A DNA stretch of 64,000 nucleotides from Arthrobacter sp. Marseille-P9274 (GCF_946892675.1 NZ_CAMPOV010000002.1:248001-312000); one strand, 5' to 3'. Counted from the stretch's first letter, positions 23,597 through 33,471 are shown. The notes: generated by a model from the sequence alone, not told the origin. Program-made: numbers and translations.

Positions 23597-25633
23597 ATGA
23601 ATCATGACCAACAATTGGAAGGTCGGCTCCAGAACGCCTTTCCGCACTTGTTCTCGCCCATCATGTTGGGGCCGATGCAGCTGCGTAACCGGGTCATGAT
23701 GCCTCCGCACAACTCGGCAATCGGCAACCTCTGGGGAACTGACGAGGATGAGGCAACGCGTACCATCGCCTATCTCGAATCGCGGGCCAAGGCCGGTGTG
23801 GCTTGGATCGGCGGGGTAACTGGACGCATCCGGAATCAGTTCATTCCGGGGTTTGAACCCTCGGGGATCAGCGCAGAGACGAAGGGCTATTTCAGACTGC
23901 CTTACTTCGTCGATCGCGTGCAGCGGGTCACCGACACGCTGCACGCTGCCGGGGCAGTTGTCACTTGCCAGATGACCATGATCGGCGGCTTCCCGCACGC
24001 CCCCTCGGCCCGGCTGAGCTCGCCGGTCAGCAACCAGCTGCCGCATGTCCTCACAATCCGGGAAATCTCCTGGTTCGTGCAGGAGTACGGTTTCTCCGCG
24101 GGGCAGGCACAGCGGGCCGGGCTTGACGGCATTGAACTGCACGTCAACCATGACGACCTGCTGGAATGGTTCCTCTCGCCCCTGACCAACCATCGGCAGG
24201 ACGCCTACGGCGGTTCGCTGGAGAACCGCGCACGGTTCGTCGTCGAGGCCCTGACCGCCATCCGCGATGCCGTCGGAACCTCGATGGCCGTAGGCATCAG
24301 GCTGAACCTCAAAGAAGAGGTTCCGGGCGGTTACGACGCCGCAGGTGGCATCGAGACTGCGCAGTACCTGGAATCGAAAGGCCTGATCGACTTCATCCAT
24401 GCCGTCGTCGGCACCCCGTGGGGCAATCCGAGCTACATCCAGCCGCATTTCTTCGACGCTGGCCAGTGGTCGGAGCTTGCCGGTGACCTGCGGCGCGCCG
24501 TCTCGCTGCCGGTAGTGCATACCGGGCTGATCAACTCGCCCGAGATTGCCGAAAGGATCCTGGCCTCCGGCCACGCCGACGTCGTCGGCATGGCCCGGGC
24601 GCATATTGCCGACGGCCAGCTCCTGGTTAAGGCCGCCGAGGGCCGCACCGGGGAGATCCGCCCCTGCGTGGGCGGCAACGAGTGCATCAACCGCCGCTAT
24701 GTCGACGGGCTGCCGTTCGGCTGCGCAGTGAACCCGCATACCAGCAACGAAGTCGAAGGACCTTGGCTGCGATCCGCCAACCCCAAGCGGCTGCTGGTCA
24801 TCGGCGGCGGCCCGGCCGGGATGGAACTGGCAGGCCTCGCCGCCGAGAGCGGCCACAGCGTGGACCTGTGGGAAGCGCAGGATGAGTTGGGCGGCCAACT
24901 GCGCATCGCCTCCGCCGCACCGCGGCACGAACGGTTCGGCCGGTACCTACAGTGGCAGCAGAACCGCCTCGCGGACCTCGACGTCAAGATTCGGCTGAAC
25001 CAGGCTGCCACCGTGGAGGATGTCCTGGCCGACGGCGCCGACGTCGTGGCCGTCGCCACGGGCGCTTCGGCTCGGCGTCCCTCGGTCCCGGGCGCGCAGG
25101 ACGGGCACGTGCTGGAAATCCGCGACGTCCTTACAGGCAGGGCGACACCCGGCGAACGGGTCATCATTGTGGCGCAGGACGACCATATGCCGCCGCTGGC
25201 CCTAGCCGACCACCTCAGCTCCCGCGGCCACCAAGTGCGGGTCATCTACGCCACGAACGGCCCGGCCCAGCTGCTCGGGCGCTACATCGTCGGCGGCATT
25301 CTGGGTCGGCTCAGCGCACAGAAGGTGCAGTTCAGGTTTATGGAAGAAGTCACCGCCATCACCGCCGGCACCGTTACCACGCGCAATGTGTACTCCGGCC
25401 TCGAGGACCAGCTGGACGGATTCGACTCCGTGGTCCTGGCTTGCGGCGGAGTGTCGGAGAGCGCCCTGTTCGAAACACTGAACGAGCGCCGGGAAAACGT
25501 CCACCTGCTGGGCGATGCTTTTGCTCCCCGCCGGCTGGTCTTCGCCACCCGCCAGGCCTACGCGCTGGCCAAAATACTCCAGGGTCCCCCGGTACCGGAG
25601 ATTCTGGCAACAGGGAGGACAGCCAGTGAATGA
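23597..25633 (+). CDS. old-yellow-enzyme / 2,4-dienoyl-CoA reductase (FadH-like), Fe-S Cys missing
   Basis: A 678-residue flavoenzyme with an N-terminal OYE barrel (about 15-345), an Fe-S linker and a C-terminal FAD/NAD(P) domain starting LLVIGGGPAGMELAG (about 395). The family reduces double bonds of dienoyl-CoA or cyclic enones, or demethylates amines. The linker reads C357-VG-G360-NE-C363 then C376: in trimethylamine dehydrogenase and FadH position 360 is a fourth Cys, so one cluster ligand is missing. Cluster assembly may be altered or another ligand may be used. It is the first gene of a seven-gene plus-strand operon. Confidence 0.92.
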   Translation: MNHDQQLEGRLQNAFPHLFSPIMLGPMQLRNRVMMPPHNSAIGNLWGTDEDEATRTIAYLESRAKAGVAWIGGVTGRIRNQFIPGFEPSGISAETKGYFRLPYFVDRVQRVTDTLHAAGAVVTCQMTMIGGFPHAPSARLSSPVSNQLPHVLTIREISWFVQEYGFSAGQAQRAGLDGIELHVNHDDLLEWFLSPLTNHRQDAYGGSLENRARFVVEALTAIRDAVGTSMAVGIRLNLKEEVPGGYDAAGGIETAQYLESKGLIDFIHAVVGTPWGNPSYIQPHFFDAGQWSELAGDLRRAVSLPVVHTGLINSPEIAERILASGHADVVGMARAHIADGQLLVKAAEGRTGEIRPCVGGNECINRRYVDGLPFGCAVNPHTSNEVEGPWLRSANPKRLLVIGGGPAGMELAGLAAESGHSVDLWEAQDELGGQLRIASAAPRHERFGRYLQWQQNRLADLDVKIRLNQAATVEDVLADGADVVAVATGASARRPSVPGAQDGHVLEIRDVLTGRATPGERVIIVAQDDHMPPLALADHLSSRGHQVRVIYATNGPAQLLGRYIVGGILGRLSAQKVQFRFMEEVTAITAGTVTTRNVYSGLEDQLDGFDSVVLACGGVSESALFETLNERRENVHLLGDAFAPRRLVFATRQAYALAKILQGPPVPEILATGRTASE

Positions 25634-27773
25634 AGAAGAAACCTTGACCGGCACTGGCTTGGACGCCGCCGGCCGCCAACCGCTGGACTTGGGCGCGTTG
25701 CTCGCACCGCGTTCCATCGCAATTATAGGTGCCTCGGGCAACGATGAGGGGTACTCCTCGCGGAGCCTCGCTAATCTCCTGCGGACCGGCTATGCAGGCC
25801 GTATTTTTCCTGTCAACCCGCGCTACGAGGAACTGGAGGGACTCCGTTGCTACGCGAAGGTCAGCGACATCGGCGAACCTGTCGACGCGGCCATCCTGCT
25901 GGTCCGGGCCGATCTGGTGCCGGAGACGGTCCGCGACTGTGCCGGCGCCGGAGTCAAGGCCATCACGGTCTGCGCTGCCGGTTTTGCCGAAGACGGCGAG
26001 ACCGGCCGGAACCGCCAGCGGGAATTGGTGGATCTGGCCCGTGCCCAGGGCAGCCGGCTGCTCGGGCCCAACTGCATCGGCGCGGTGAGCGTGACGGACA
26101 ACGTCGTTGCCTGCCCGACGTTGAACATCACCGGCGCCCATACCGCCGGGCACGTCAGCATCGTCAGCCAGAGCGGCGGCATGGCGGTGAATCTCTTCAA
26201 CCGGGCGCAGGGACGCGGCATCGGGATCCGCGGATTCGTCAGCGTCGGCAACGAAGGCGATGTCGACGTGGCGGACTTAATCGACGCGTTCGCCGACGAC
26301 CCACAGACCAAGGTGATCGCGCTCTTCGTGGAGGAACTGCGGGATCTCCCGGCCTTCAAGGCCGCTGTGGCCAAAGCACACCGGGCGGGCAAGCCCGTGC
26401 TGGCCCTGAAAGTGGGCCGCTCGGACGCCGGACAGCGCAGCTCGCTCAGTCACACCGGCGCCATGGGCGGCTCCCACACCGTCTTCCGCACCATCATGGA
26501 GCAACTCGGCGTCCTCGAGGTCGATTCGGTGGACGCGCTGATCGACACGGCGGACCTCATGACGCGGGTCCCGGTGCCCGAATCGAACCGGGTACTGATT
26601 GTCTCGCCGTCGGGCGGCGAATGCAGCTACGCGGCGGACCGGGCCAGTGAACTCGGCTTGGACGTCCTGGCGCTGTCCGAGGAGACGGTCCAGGCCCTGT
26701 CCCGGACCATGCGCTTCGGCACTCCAAGCAACCCCTTCGACCTCACCGGGCAGGTCATCGGCAACATGGAATTCCTGCTCGAGGTCCTCGGCGAGCTCGA
26801 GCGTGCACCGGAATTCGACATGGTCCTCTACGCGATCCCGACGTGGGGCGCGCACGACGCCGAACGGCTGCTGCCGGGCTTCATCACGGCAGCGGAGTCC
26901 AGCACCAAGCCGACGGTCATCTCCGCGTGGACGGCCGACAACCTCACGGAACGGGGCGGGGAAATCCTCGCGGACAGCAGCGCCGCCCACTTTGCCTCGG
27001 CCGACGCGGCCCTGACCGCGCTGTCCCATCTAGCCCGCTGGGCTGCCCTGCGCCGCGGTGCCGGGGACGCCAGCGCCCGGAGTTCGGTCATGCCGGTTCC
27101 GCGTCCGGTGGAACTGCCCGAACTGCCAACGGAGCACCAGGCCAAGGCCTTCCTGCGGCAGCACGGTCTTGCCGTCTCCCGTGAAGTCCTGCTCGCGGAT
27201 CCGGCGGCGGCCCCCAAAATGGCGGCGGAAATCGGCTGGCCGCTGGTGGCCAAGCAGCTCTGCGCCAACGTGGTACACAAGTCAGATCTGGGACTGGTGC
27301 AGGTGGGCCTGCGCGGCGAGGCCGAACTCGCCCGGGCCATGGAAGATTTCGCGGACATCGTCGCCGCCCAAGGCTTGGAGTCCGAAGGGCTGCTGCTGGC
27401 CGAACTCCGTCAGGGCGCCGAGGTAATCGTCGGCGGAGTGCGGGATCCGAAGTTCGGGCCGCTGGTGATGGTCGGCGCCGGAGGGGTCCTGGCCGAACTG
27501 CTCGACGACGTCGTCTTCCGCCAATGCCCGGTCACCCGGGAGGAGGCAGCGAAGGCCATCGGGGGGCTGGCCGTTGGACGCCTGCTGCGGGGCTACCGCG
27601 GCACCGCTTACGACCTGGACTCCCTGATCGAGCTGGTGGTGCACTTCTCCGAGCTGTTTGCGGCCTCCGACTGGCTGCACCAGGCGGATCTCAATCCTGT
27701 CATCGTTTCAGAAACATCGCAGGGCGGTGCGGTCATCGTCGACGCCGCCCTCATTCTCACCCCCGTCCACTAA
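25626..27773 (+). CDS. ADP-forming acyl-CoA synthetase (single-chain)
   Basis: A 715-residue NDP-forming acyl-CoA synthetase, interconverting acyl-CoA, ADP and phosphate with acid, CoA and ATP. It has a CoA-binding domain (IAIIGASGNDEG near 31), two succinyl-CoA-ligase-like domains with the SLSHTGAMGGS phosphohistidine loop and a C-terminal ATP-grasp domain (HKSDLGLVQVGL). The GTG at 25626 has GGGAGG upstream and overlaps the stop of the previous gene. It may activate an acid without the AMP-forming route or recover ATP from acyl-CoA. Confidence 0.92.
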   Translation: MNEEETLTGTGLDAAGRQPLDLGALLAPRSIAIIGASGNDEGYSSRSLANLLRTGYAGRIFPVNPRYEELEGLRCYAKVSDIGEPVDAAILLVRADLVPETVRDCAGAGVKAITVCAAGFAEDGETGRNRQRELVDLARAQGSRLLGPNCIGAVSVTDNVVACPTLNITGAHTAGHVSIVSQSGGMAVNLFNRAQGRGIGIRGFVSVGNEGDVDVADLIDAFADDPQTKVIALFVEELRDLPAFKAAVAKAHRAGKPVLALKVGRSDAGQRSSLSHTGAMGGSHTVFRTIMEQLGVLEVDSVDALIDTADLMTRVPVPESNRVLIVSPSGGECSYAADRASELGLDVLALSEETVQALSRTMRFGTPSNPFDLTGQVIGNMEFLLEVLGELERAPEFDMVLYAIPTWGAHDAERLLPGFITAAESSTKPTVISAWTADNLTERGGEILADSSAAHFASADAALTALSHLARWAALRRGAGDASARSSVMPVPRPVELPELPTEHQAKAFLRQHGLAVSREVLLADPAAAPKMAAEIGWPLVAKQLCANVVHKSDLGLVQVGLRGEAELARAMEDFADIVAAQGLESEGLLLAELRQGAEVIVGGVRDPKFGPLVMVGAGGVLAELLDDVVFRQCPVTREEAAKAIGGLAVGRLLRGYRGTAYDLDSLIELVVHFSELFAASDWLHQADLNPVIVSETSQGGAVIVDAALILTPVH

Positions 27774-27785
27774 GGAGTTTGGAAC

Positions 27786-28799
27786 ATGGCACTGAAGTTC
27801 GGGCTTGCCCTGATGAACGACTTCCCGCAGGACGTCGTGCCGGCCAGCCGTGTGGCGATGCTGCGCGAGCAGGTCCGCGCCGCCCGTGATGCCGGCATCG
27901 ATTCGCTCTGGGTCCTGCAGCATTACCTGGGCGGTATGCCGACGTTGCAGCCGGTGCACCTGCTCTCGGCACTGTCCCAGGACGCCGGGAACATGAAACT
28001 GGGTACCAACATGTACATCCTGCCGCTGCGCCATCCCGTCGGCGCGGCGGAGGAATTCTCCACCTTGGACCATCTCTCCAACGGCAACGCGATCGCCGGC
28101 TTCGGCATGGGCTACCGCGAAAACGAGTTCAAGTCATTCGGCGTGCCGATGGAGGAGCGAGTGGGCCGCTTCGAAGAAAGTGTGCAGTTGGTGCGCCGGC
28201 TCTGGAGCGGGGAACGGACCTCCTTCGAAGGCAAGCACTTCCAGATCGAAGACGAGCGGATCAGCCTCGTTCCGGTCCAGCCGGGCGGCCCGCCCATCTG
28301 GATCGGCGCCGGCGCCCACCGCAAGGGTGCCGAGCGGGCCGCCAAACTCGGCGATGCCTGGATTGTGCCGCCGCACACCTCTCCCGAGAAGCTCGATATC
28401 GTCCTGGGACAGTACCGGGTCGAGCGGGAGCGCCTCGGTCTGGGCCCGGCCTCCGAGTTCGTGGTCCGCCGCGAGCTCGTCCTGGACCCGGACGCCGAGC
28501 GGTCACGGGCTATCGGGCTTGCGGCCCGGAATTCACTGAGCCGCGAGTATGCGAAGTACAACGCGCCGGACCAGACCGGCAATTACTCGCACCTGGCCTC
28601 GGCAGAGGCCGCGACGCAGACCGCGGACGCCTCCTACCTGTTCACCGATCCGGCCTCCGCCGTCGTTGCCCTGAAGGCGCTCGAAGCCCAGGGCCTGACC
28701 TACATCGTCCTGCGCATGCAGTGGTACGCGCTGGAACAGGAGCAGGTGCTGCGCACCCTGGAACTGTTCAAGAACGAAGTCCTGCCTTCCTTCCAGTGA
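27786..28799 (+). CDS. LLM-class flavin-dependent oxidoreductase
   Basis: A 337-residue luciferase-like protein related to the one at 4085: N-terminal LKFGLALMNDFPQD, FGMGYRENEFKSFGVPMEERVGRFEES and PPIWIGAGAHRKGAERAAKLGDAWIVPPH. A GGAG site precedes the ATG, 12 bases after the synthetase stop. It would use reduced flavin or F420 on a pathway ketone or aldehyde, but the substrate is not visible. Confidence 0.9.
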   Translation: MALKFGLALMNDFPQDVVPASRVAMLREQVRAARDAGIDSLWVLQHYLGGMPTLQPVHLLSALSQDAGNMKLGTNMYILPLRHPVGAAEEFSTLDHLSNGNAIAGFGMGYRENEFKSFGVPMEERVGRFEESVQLVRRLWSGERTSFEGKHFQIEDERISLVPVQPGGPPIWIGAGAHRKGAERAAKLGDAWIVPPHTSPEKLDIVLGQYRVERERLGLGPASEFVVRRELVLDPDAERSRAIGLAARNSLSREYAKYNAPDQTGNYSHLASAEAATQTADASYLFTDPASAVVALKALEAQGLTYIVLRMQWYALEQEQVLRTLELFKNEVLPSFQ

Positions 28800-28831
28800 C
28801 CGGCGTTGCTCGCGAGAAATGAGGGATCACC

Positions 28832-29600
28832 ATGACACCTCCCGTGCTGCAGGATAAGGTCTCGCTCGTTACCGGTGCGGCCATGGGCATGGGCGCGGCG
28901 ACCGCCAAACTCTTCGCCGCGGCCGGTGCGCGGGTAGCCGTGGCCGACTTCAACGAGGCAGGGGCCAAGACCGTCGCGGAGATCGAGGCGGACGGCGGCA
29001 CCGCCTTCTATGTCAAAGCCGGACGTTTCCCAATCGGAGCAAGTCGAGCCGATGGTCGACCCGGTCGTCGCCGAATATGGCCTGCTGGACATAGCGGTGA
29101 ACAACGCCGCCGTCACGCCGGACGTCAACCCGCTTCCCGAACTCGACGAGGACTACTGGGACAGGTTGATGTCCATCAATCTCAAGGGCGTGGCGCTGTC
29201 TCTCAAGTACGAACTGCGGCACCTGATCACGCAGGACCAAGGTGGTTCTATCATCAATGTCTCCTCCGTCCGCGGCTTCCGGCCACGGCCCAATGCGGCG
29301 GCATATGTCGCGGCCAAGCACGGCGTCGTCGGCCTGACCAAGGTCGCAGCCATGGAAAACGACTCCCGCAACATCCGCGTCAACTGCGTGGCTCCAGGCG
29401 CCATCGATACGCCCATGCTGCAGGCGTCGCTAGTGCACAGAGGTCAGACGGAGGCCGAGTTCGGTCCCCGGCTGAGCCTGCTGAACCGCTTCGGTACGGC
29501 CGACGAGGTTGCCCAGGCCACGCTCTGGCTGGCCTCCGACCTTTCCTCCTACGTCACCGGGACGACCATCCACGCCGACGCGGGCTATACCAGCAGCTAA
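28832..29600 (+). pseudogene. SDR-family oxidoreductase interrupted by a +1 frameshift
   Basis: The start encodes an SDR N-terminus (VSLVTGAAMGMGAATA, then ...GGTAFYVKA). At 29018-29022 the sequence GCCGGAC has one extra base (one of the GG at 29021-29022); dropping it restores VKADVSQSEQ and the rest of the enzyme in the next frame (NNAAV, SSVRG, YVAAKHG, GAIDTPM), a normal 255-residue protein ending at 29600. As written, the first frame runs on into unrelated sequence. It is either a real lesion or a sequencing error; neighbouring genes are intact and the operon spacing is normal. Confidence 0.88.
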
Positions 29601-29651
29601 GTCCGCCGGCATACCCATCCACCTGCCAATCCACGAGTCTTGGGAGAGTCC

Positions 29652-30917
29652 ATGTCCTCCGCCACCGGAGCCCCCGCCACCGCCACCGAATCTGTCCTGC
29701 AAGCGCCGGCCCGACAGGCCGGACGCCTCTACCATGACCTGCTTTCCAGCCGGGAAACCCAAGAAATCCGTGAGCGGGTGCGCCGATTTGCCGACGACCT
29801 CGTAGCGCCCGCCGCCGGCCGGATCGCTACCGGCGACGAAGTGGACGACGGTTTCCCGGCGGATATCTTCGAAGCAATGGCTCGGGAGGGTTTGTTCGAG
29901 ATCGCTTTTCCCTCCCAGGCGGGGGGACTGGGGCTGGATCGGCCGGCCTCGGCAACCGCTGCCGCCATCGAGGAGCTCGCCTACTACTCCAACTCCGTGG
30001 CGGCGATCTACGACGTCCATTGCGTCCTCGCCGGGACCGGGCTGAACCAGGGGTCACCGGAACAGCGCCGGCGGTGGCTCGGCCCCCTGATCCGAGGCGA
30101 AATCGTCGGTGCGTTCGCCACCAGCGAGCCCGGTTCTTCCAGCGACCTCAGCCCGCAGTCGGTCCAGACTGTTGGCACCCGGACAGGGGCGGGCTGGCGG
30201 CTGAATGGCCGCAAGCGGTGGATCACGAACGCCCCGGCCGCGGACGTGATCCTGGTCCTGGCCCGTACGGGTGATCGGCTGTCGATGTTCATCGTGCCGT
30301 CCACGGCCCCGGGGGTCTCCATCGGCAGGGCCGACCGCAAACTCGGGAACAAGGGCCAGCTCACCGCGGACGTCATCCTTGACGACGTCGAACTGCCGGA
30401 GTCCGCGCGGCTGGGGCCGGAAGGCGGCGGCCTGAAGATCGCGCTGTCGATGCTGACCTACGGGCGCATCGCGATCGCCGCAGCCGGGGTGGGTATGGCC
30501 CAGGCCGCGTTCGACCACATGACGGACCGGCTCAAGACCCGGGAGGCCTTCGGCGGCAAGCTCGGAAGGATGCAGCATTGGCAATTCCTGATGGCTGACC
30601 GGGCCTTGCAGCTCGAATCCGCCCGATCGCTCTATATCAAGGCGGCCCTGTTGCTGGACCAGGGAAACCTCTTCCCGGAGCCCGAGGCCGCCATGGCCAA
30701 AATTGCCGGCACGTCGCTGGCGGTCGACATCGCGCGTGACGCCGTCCAGCTCTTCGGCGGACTCGGATTCACCCAGGAACTCGGCGCCGACGGCACCACC
30801 GGGCCGGTGGAAGCCATCTACCGGGACAGCAAGGTCACCGAGATCTACGAAGGCGCGAACGAGATCCAGAAGTGGATCATCGCCCGCCATCTCCTGGGCC
30901 GCGAGGTCGCCGGCTGA
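29652..30917 (+). CDS. acyl-CoA dehydrogenase (MCAD-type catalytic Glu)
   Basis: A 421-residue acyl-CoA dehydrogenase. FATSEPGSSSD is a variant of the flavin loop and VTEIYEGANEIQKW near the C-terminus carries the usual catalytic glutamate. The N-terminus is extended by about 30 residues. The ATG at 29652 has GGGAG upstream. It supplies the dehydrogenation step for the thiolase and hydroxyacyl-CoA dehydrogenase downstream. Confidence 0.92.
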   Translation: MSSATGAPATATESVLQAPARQAGRLYHDLLSSRETQEIRERVRRFADDLVAPAAGRIATGDEVDDGFPADIFEAMAREGLFEIAFPSQAGGLGLDRPASATAAAIEELAYYSNSVAAIYDVHCVLAGTGLNQGSPEQRRRWLGPLIRGEIVGAFATSEPGSSSDLSPQSVQTVGTRTGAGWRLNGRKRWITNAPAADVILVLARTGDRLSMFIVPSTAPGVSIGRADRKLGNKGQLTADVILDDVELPESARLGPEGGGLKIALSMLTYGRIAIAAAGVGMAQAAFDHMTDRLKTREAFGGKLGRMQHWQFLMADRALQLESARSLYIKAALLLDQGNLFPEPEAAMAKIAGTSLAVDIARDAVQLFGGLGFTQELGADGTTGPVEAIYRDSKVTEIYEGANEIQKWIIARHLLGREVAG

Positions 30918-30982
30918 GCACCGTCCCGTACAGCAAACCCATTCCCGCCGCAGCGGCGGACCCGAAAAGAAACGAGCCGCAA

Positions 30983-32167
30983 ATGTCACAGGAAAAAATC
31001 GTCATCGTCGACGGCGCCCGCACCCCGGTGGGCCGATACGGCGGGGCGCTGATGTCCATGCCTGCCCACGAACTGGGGGCGGTAGCAGCCACCGCGGCCC
31101 TGGAACGCAGCGGTGTCGACGCCCAGGATGTCGACGAGGTCATCATGGGCTGCGTCGGCCAAGCAGGCTCCGACGCCTACAACGCACGCCGCGTTGCCAT
31201 GTCGGCCGGCGTGCTGCCGTCAGCCACGGCGCTGACCGTGAACCGGCTCTGCGGCAGCGGCCTGCAGGCCGTCTGGTCAGCGGCCCAGCAGCTGCGCTGG
31301 GGATCGACCGACATTGTGCTCGCCGGCGGCGACGAGTCCATGTCCCGCATGCCATTCCTGGACTTCGAGTCCCGCGCCAATGCCAGGCTGGGCAACCGCA
31401 CCGTGGTGGACGGAACCCTCGCGATGCTCACCGATCCGTTCAGCAACGAGCACATGGGTGTCACCGCCGAAAACGTCGCAGAAAGATACAACGTCAGCAG
31501 GGCGGAGCAGGACGAGTTCGCCCTGGAAAGCCAGCACCGGGCAGCCTCGGCTGCTGCGCGGCAGGCCTTCGATGAGGAGATTACGCCGGTCAAGGTCCTG
31601 GGCAGGAAGCCCGTGACCGTCACCGCCGACGAGCACCCGCGCCCCGACACGACCCTCGAGAGCCTGGCCAGCCTGCGCCCGGCCTTCCGGCAGGGGGGGT
31701 CCGTCACCGCGGGCAACGCCTCGGGCATCAACGACGGCGCCGCCGCCATGGTCCTGATGCGTGAGGACACGCTGCGTGAACGCGGGCTGGGCGCCCTGGC
31801 GACCCTGGAGCACGTGACGGTAGCGGGTATCGATCCGGCCATGATGGGCTATGCGCCCACCTTGGCCCTGCAGAAGCTCTTCGCGGAGACCGGCCTGAAG
31901 CCCGGCGACCTCGGCATCACCGAACTGAACGAAGCGTTCGCTGCCCAAGCTGTAGCCGTCATCCGGGATGCGGGGCTGGATCCGGCCACCACGAATCCCT
32001 ACGGCGGCGCCATCGCCTTGGGCCACCCGGTGGGAGCCACCGGCGCCATCCTGGCCCTGCGCGTGGCCAAAGACCTGCAGCGCCGCGGACTTGAATTCGG
32101 CGTCGCCACTTTGTGCATCGGCGGAGGCCAAGCCGTTGCCGCCCTCTTCAGGAGGTGGGAGGCCTGA
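30983..32167 (+). CDS. acetyl-CoA acyltransferase (thiolase)
   Basis: A 394-residue thiolase that cleaves 3-ketoacyl-CoA with CoA. The nucleophile C90 lies in NRLCGSG; NEAFAAQ, GHPVGATG and LCIGGGQ complete the active site. The ATG at 30983 excludes a longer overlapping frame with the previous gene. It overlaps the next gene by one base (TGATG). Confidence 0.94.
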   Translation: MSQEKIVIVDGARTPVGRYGGALMSMPAHELGAVAATAALERSGVDAQDVDEVIMGCVGQAGSDAYNARRVAMSAGVLPSATALTVNRLCGSGLQAVWSAAQQLRWGSTDIVLAGGDESMSRMPFLDFESRANARLGNRTVVDGTLAMLTDPFSNEHMGVTAENVAERYNVSRAEQDEFALESQHRAASAAARQAFDEEITPVKVLGRKPVTVTADEHPRPDTTLESLASLRPAFRQGGSVTAGNASGINDGAAAMVLMREDTLRERGLGALATLEHVTVAGIDPAMMGYAPTLALQKLFAETGLKPGDLGITELNEAFAAQAVAVIRDAGLDPATTNPYGGAIALGHPVGATGAILALRVAKDLQRRGLEFGVATLCIGGGQAVAALFRRWEA

Positions 32168-33033
32168 TGAACACTATCTCTGCCGTCGGCGTCGTCGGTT
32201 CCGGAACCATGGGCCGCGGCATCGCCGAAAGCGCGCTGCGGGCCGGCATGCAGGTTGTCCTCTACGACTCCTCGCAGGACGCCTTGAGTGCCGCACGCAA
32301 GCACATCGAAGGCAACCTCCAGCGCTCGGTCGTCAAGGAGCAGCTCACGGCGCAGCAGGCATCGGACCACCTTGCCTCGCTCAAAACCGCCGGAGAGCTG
32401 GGCGCATTCTCCGGTTGCCAGCTCGCCATCGAAGCCGTGCCGGAAATCCTAGAGGTCAAGCTCGCGGTCCTGGCCTCCCTGGCAGAGCACGTTGCCGGCA
32501 CCGCGATCATTGCCAGCAACACGTCCTCGATTCCCGTCACGCGGCTAGCGCAGGGCGTGGCGAATCGGGACCGCTTCCTAGGGGTGCACTTCTTCAACCC
32601 TGTACCGCGGATGCCGCTGGTCGAGGTCGTTCGGACTCTGCACAGCAGCGACGCCAGCGTCGCCGTGGCCCGGGATTTCGTGGAGTCCGGGCTGGGCAAG
32701 ACTCCGGTCATCATCGAGGACCGCCCCGGTTTCGTGGTCAATGCATTGCTGATTCCGTTCTTGCTGGCCGCGGCACGGATGCTCGACAGCGGCTACGCGG
32801 AGGCCGAAACCATTGATACGAGCATGCGGCTCGGGTGCGGCCATCCGATGGGTCCTCTAACATTGGCCGACTTCATCGGCCTGGACGTTGTCTGCGCAGC
32901 GGCCGACGCCATGCACGGGGAAACGCATGATCCAGCCCTGGTAGTGCCCAACAATTTGCGCCGACTTGTAGAAGCCGGTCATTTCGGGGCAAAGACCGGG
33001 CGGGGCTTTCTTGCCCACGAAACGTCTGAATGA
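32167..33033 (+). CDS. 3-hydroxyacyl-CoA dehydrogenase
   Basis: A 288-residue (S)-3-hydroxyacyl-CoA dehydrogenase. GVVGSGTMGRGIAE (8-21) binds NAD, the HFFNPVPRMPLVEVV segment carries the catalytic His, and the C-terminal domain has SMRLGCGHPMGPLTLADFIGLD. It is the last gene of the plus-strand operon and gives the ketoacyl-CoA for the thiolase. Confidence 0.94.
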   Translation: MNTISAVGVVGSGTMGRGIAESALRAGMQVVLYDSSQDALSAARKHIEGNLQRSVVKEQLTAQQASDHLASLKTAGELGAFSGCQLAIEAVPEILEVKLAVLASLAEHVAGTAIIASNTSSIPVTRLAQGVANRDRFLGVHFFNPVPRMPLVEVVRTLHSSDASVAVARDFVESGLGKTPVIIEDRPGFVVNALLIPFLLAAARMLDSGYAEAETIDTSMRLGCGHPMGPLTLADFIGLDVVCAAADAMHGETHDPALVVPNNLRRLVEAGHFGAKTGRGFLAHETSE

Positions 33034-33105
33034 TCGAACAGTCTTTACGAGGAGACTTCCTCACTCTCCCGTCTAGGGGATCGAACCGTTAGAAACGAGA
33101 AATGT

Positions 33106-33360
33106 GTGAATCAGGGCCAAGCAAACGGGGCGTTGTCTGACTTGCATTGGACGGCCGCCCCCTACGACGATTGGCAACGACTTGTGGGTTCCCATGTGGA
33201 GGTCCGGCGGCGTGGGTGCCACGTGCGATTAGGCGTAGTAGAGTCGGCAACCCGAGATGGTGCAGCCATCTGGCTCGCTCAAGAGGCAGCTCTCACCCGG
33301 ATGCTCGTGCACAAGGACGAGGGCTACCAGGTCTGGGTCAGGCCGCTCCAATTCCAATAG
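33106..33360 (+). CDS. small hypothetical protein
   Basis: An 84-residue protein starting at a GTG. No family is recognised with certainty. HWTAAPYDDWQRLVGSHVEVRRRGCHVRLGVVESATRDGAAIWL alternates hydrophobic and charged residues like a small beta-barrel, and the C-terminal half has EGYQVWVRP. The ribosome-binding site is weak. It is separated from both neighbours by about 70-110 bases, so it may be monocistronic. Confidence 0.55.
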   Translation: MNQGQANGALSDLHWTAAPYDDWQRLVGSHVEVRRRGCHVRLGVVESATRDGAAIWLAQEAALTRMLVHKDEGYQVWVRPLQFQ

Positions 33361-33471
33361 GAACCTCGCGTATTTCCTCCGCGTCCGTCGGGTGTTGAGG
33401 AAACTGAGCCGTCTCAGCCGTCGGCCGTTTTGGATAAGGTGCTGGAAGGGAGCGCAGCGAAACGGGGGAAC

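Noticed and set aside
23546-24928. A 460-codon minus-strand open frame
   Set aside because: It is antisense to the old-yellow-enzyme gene, which has clear motifs.
29011-29030. Programmed frameshifting in the SDR gene
   Set aside because: There is no slippery heptamer, stem or reason for a short SDR to be recoded; a simple indel explains it.
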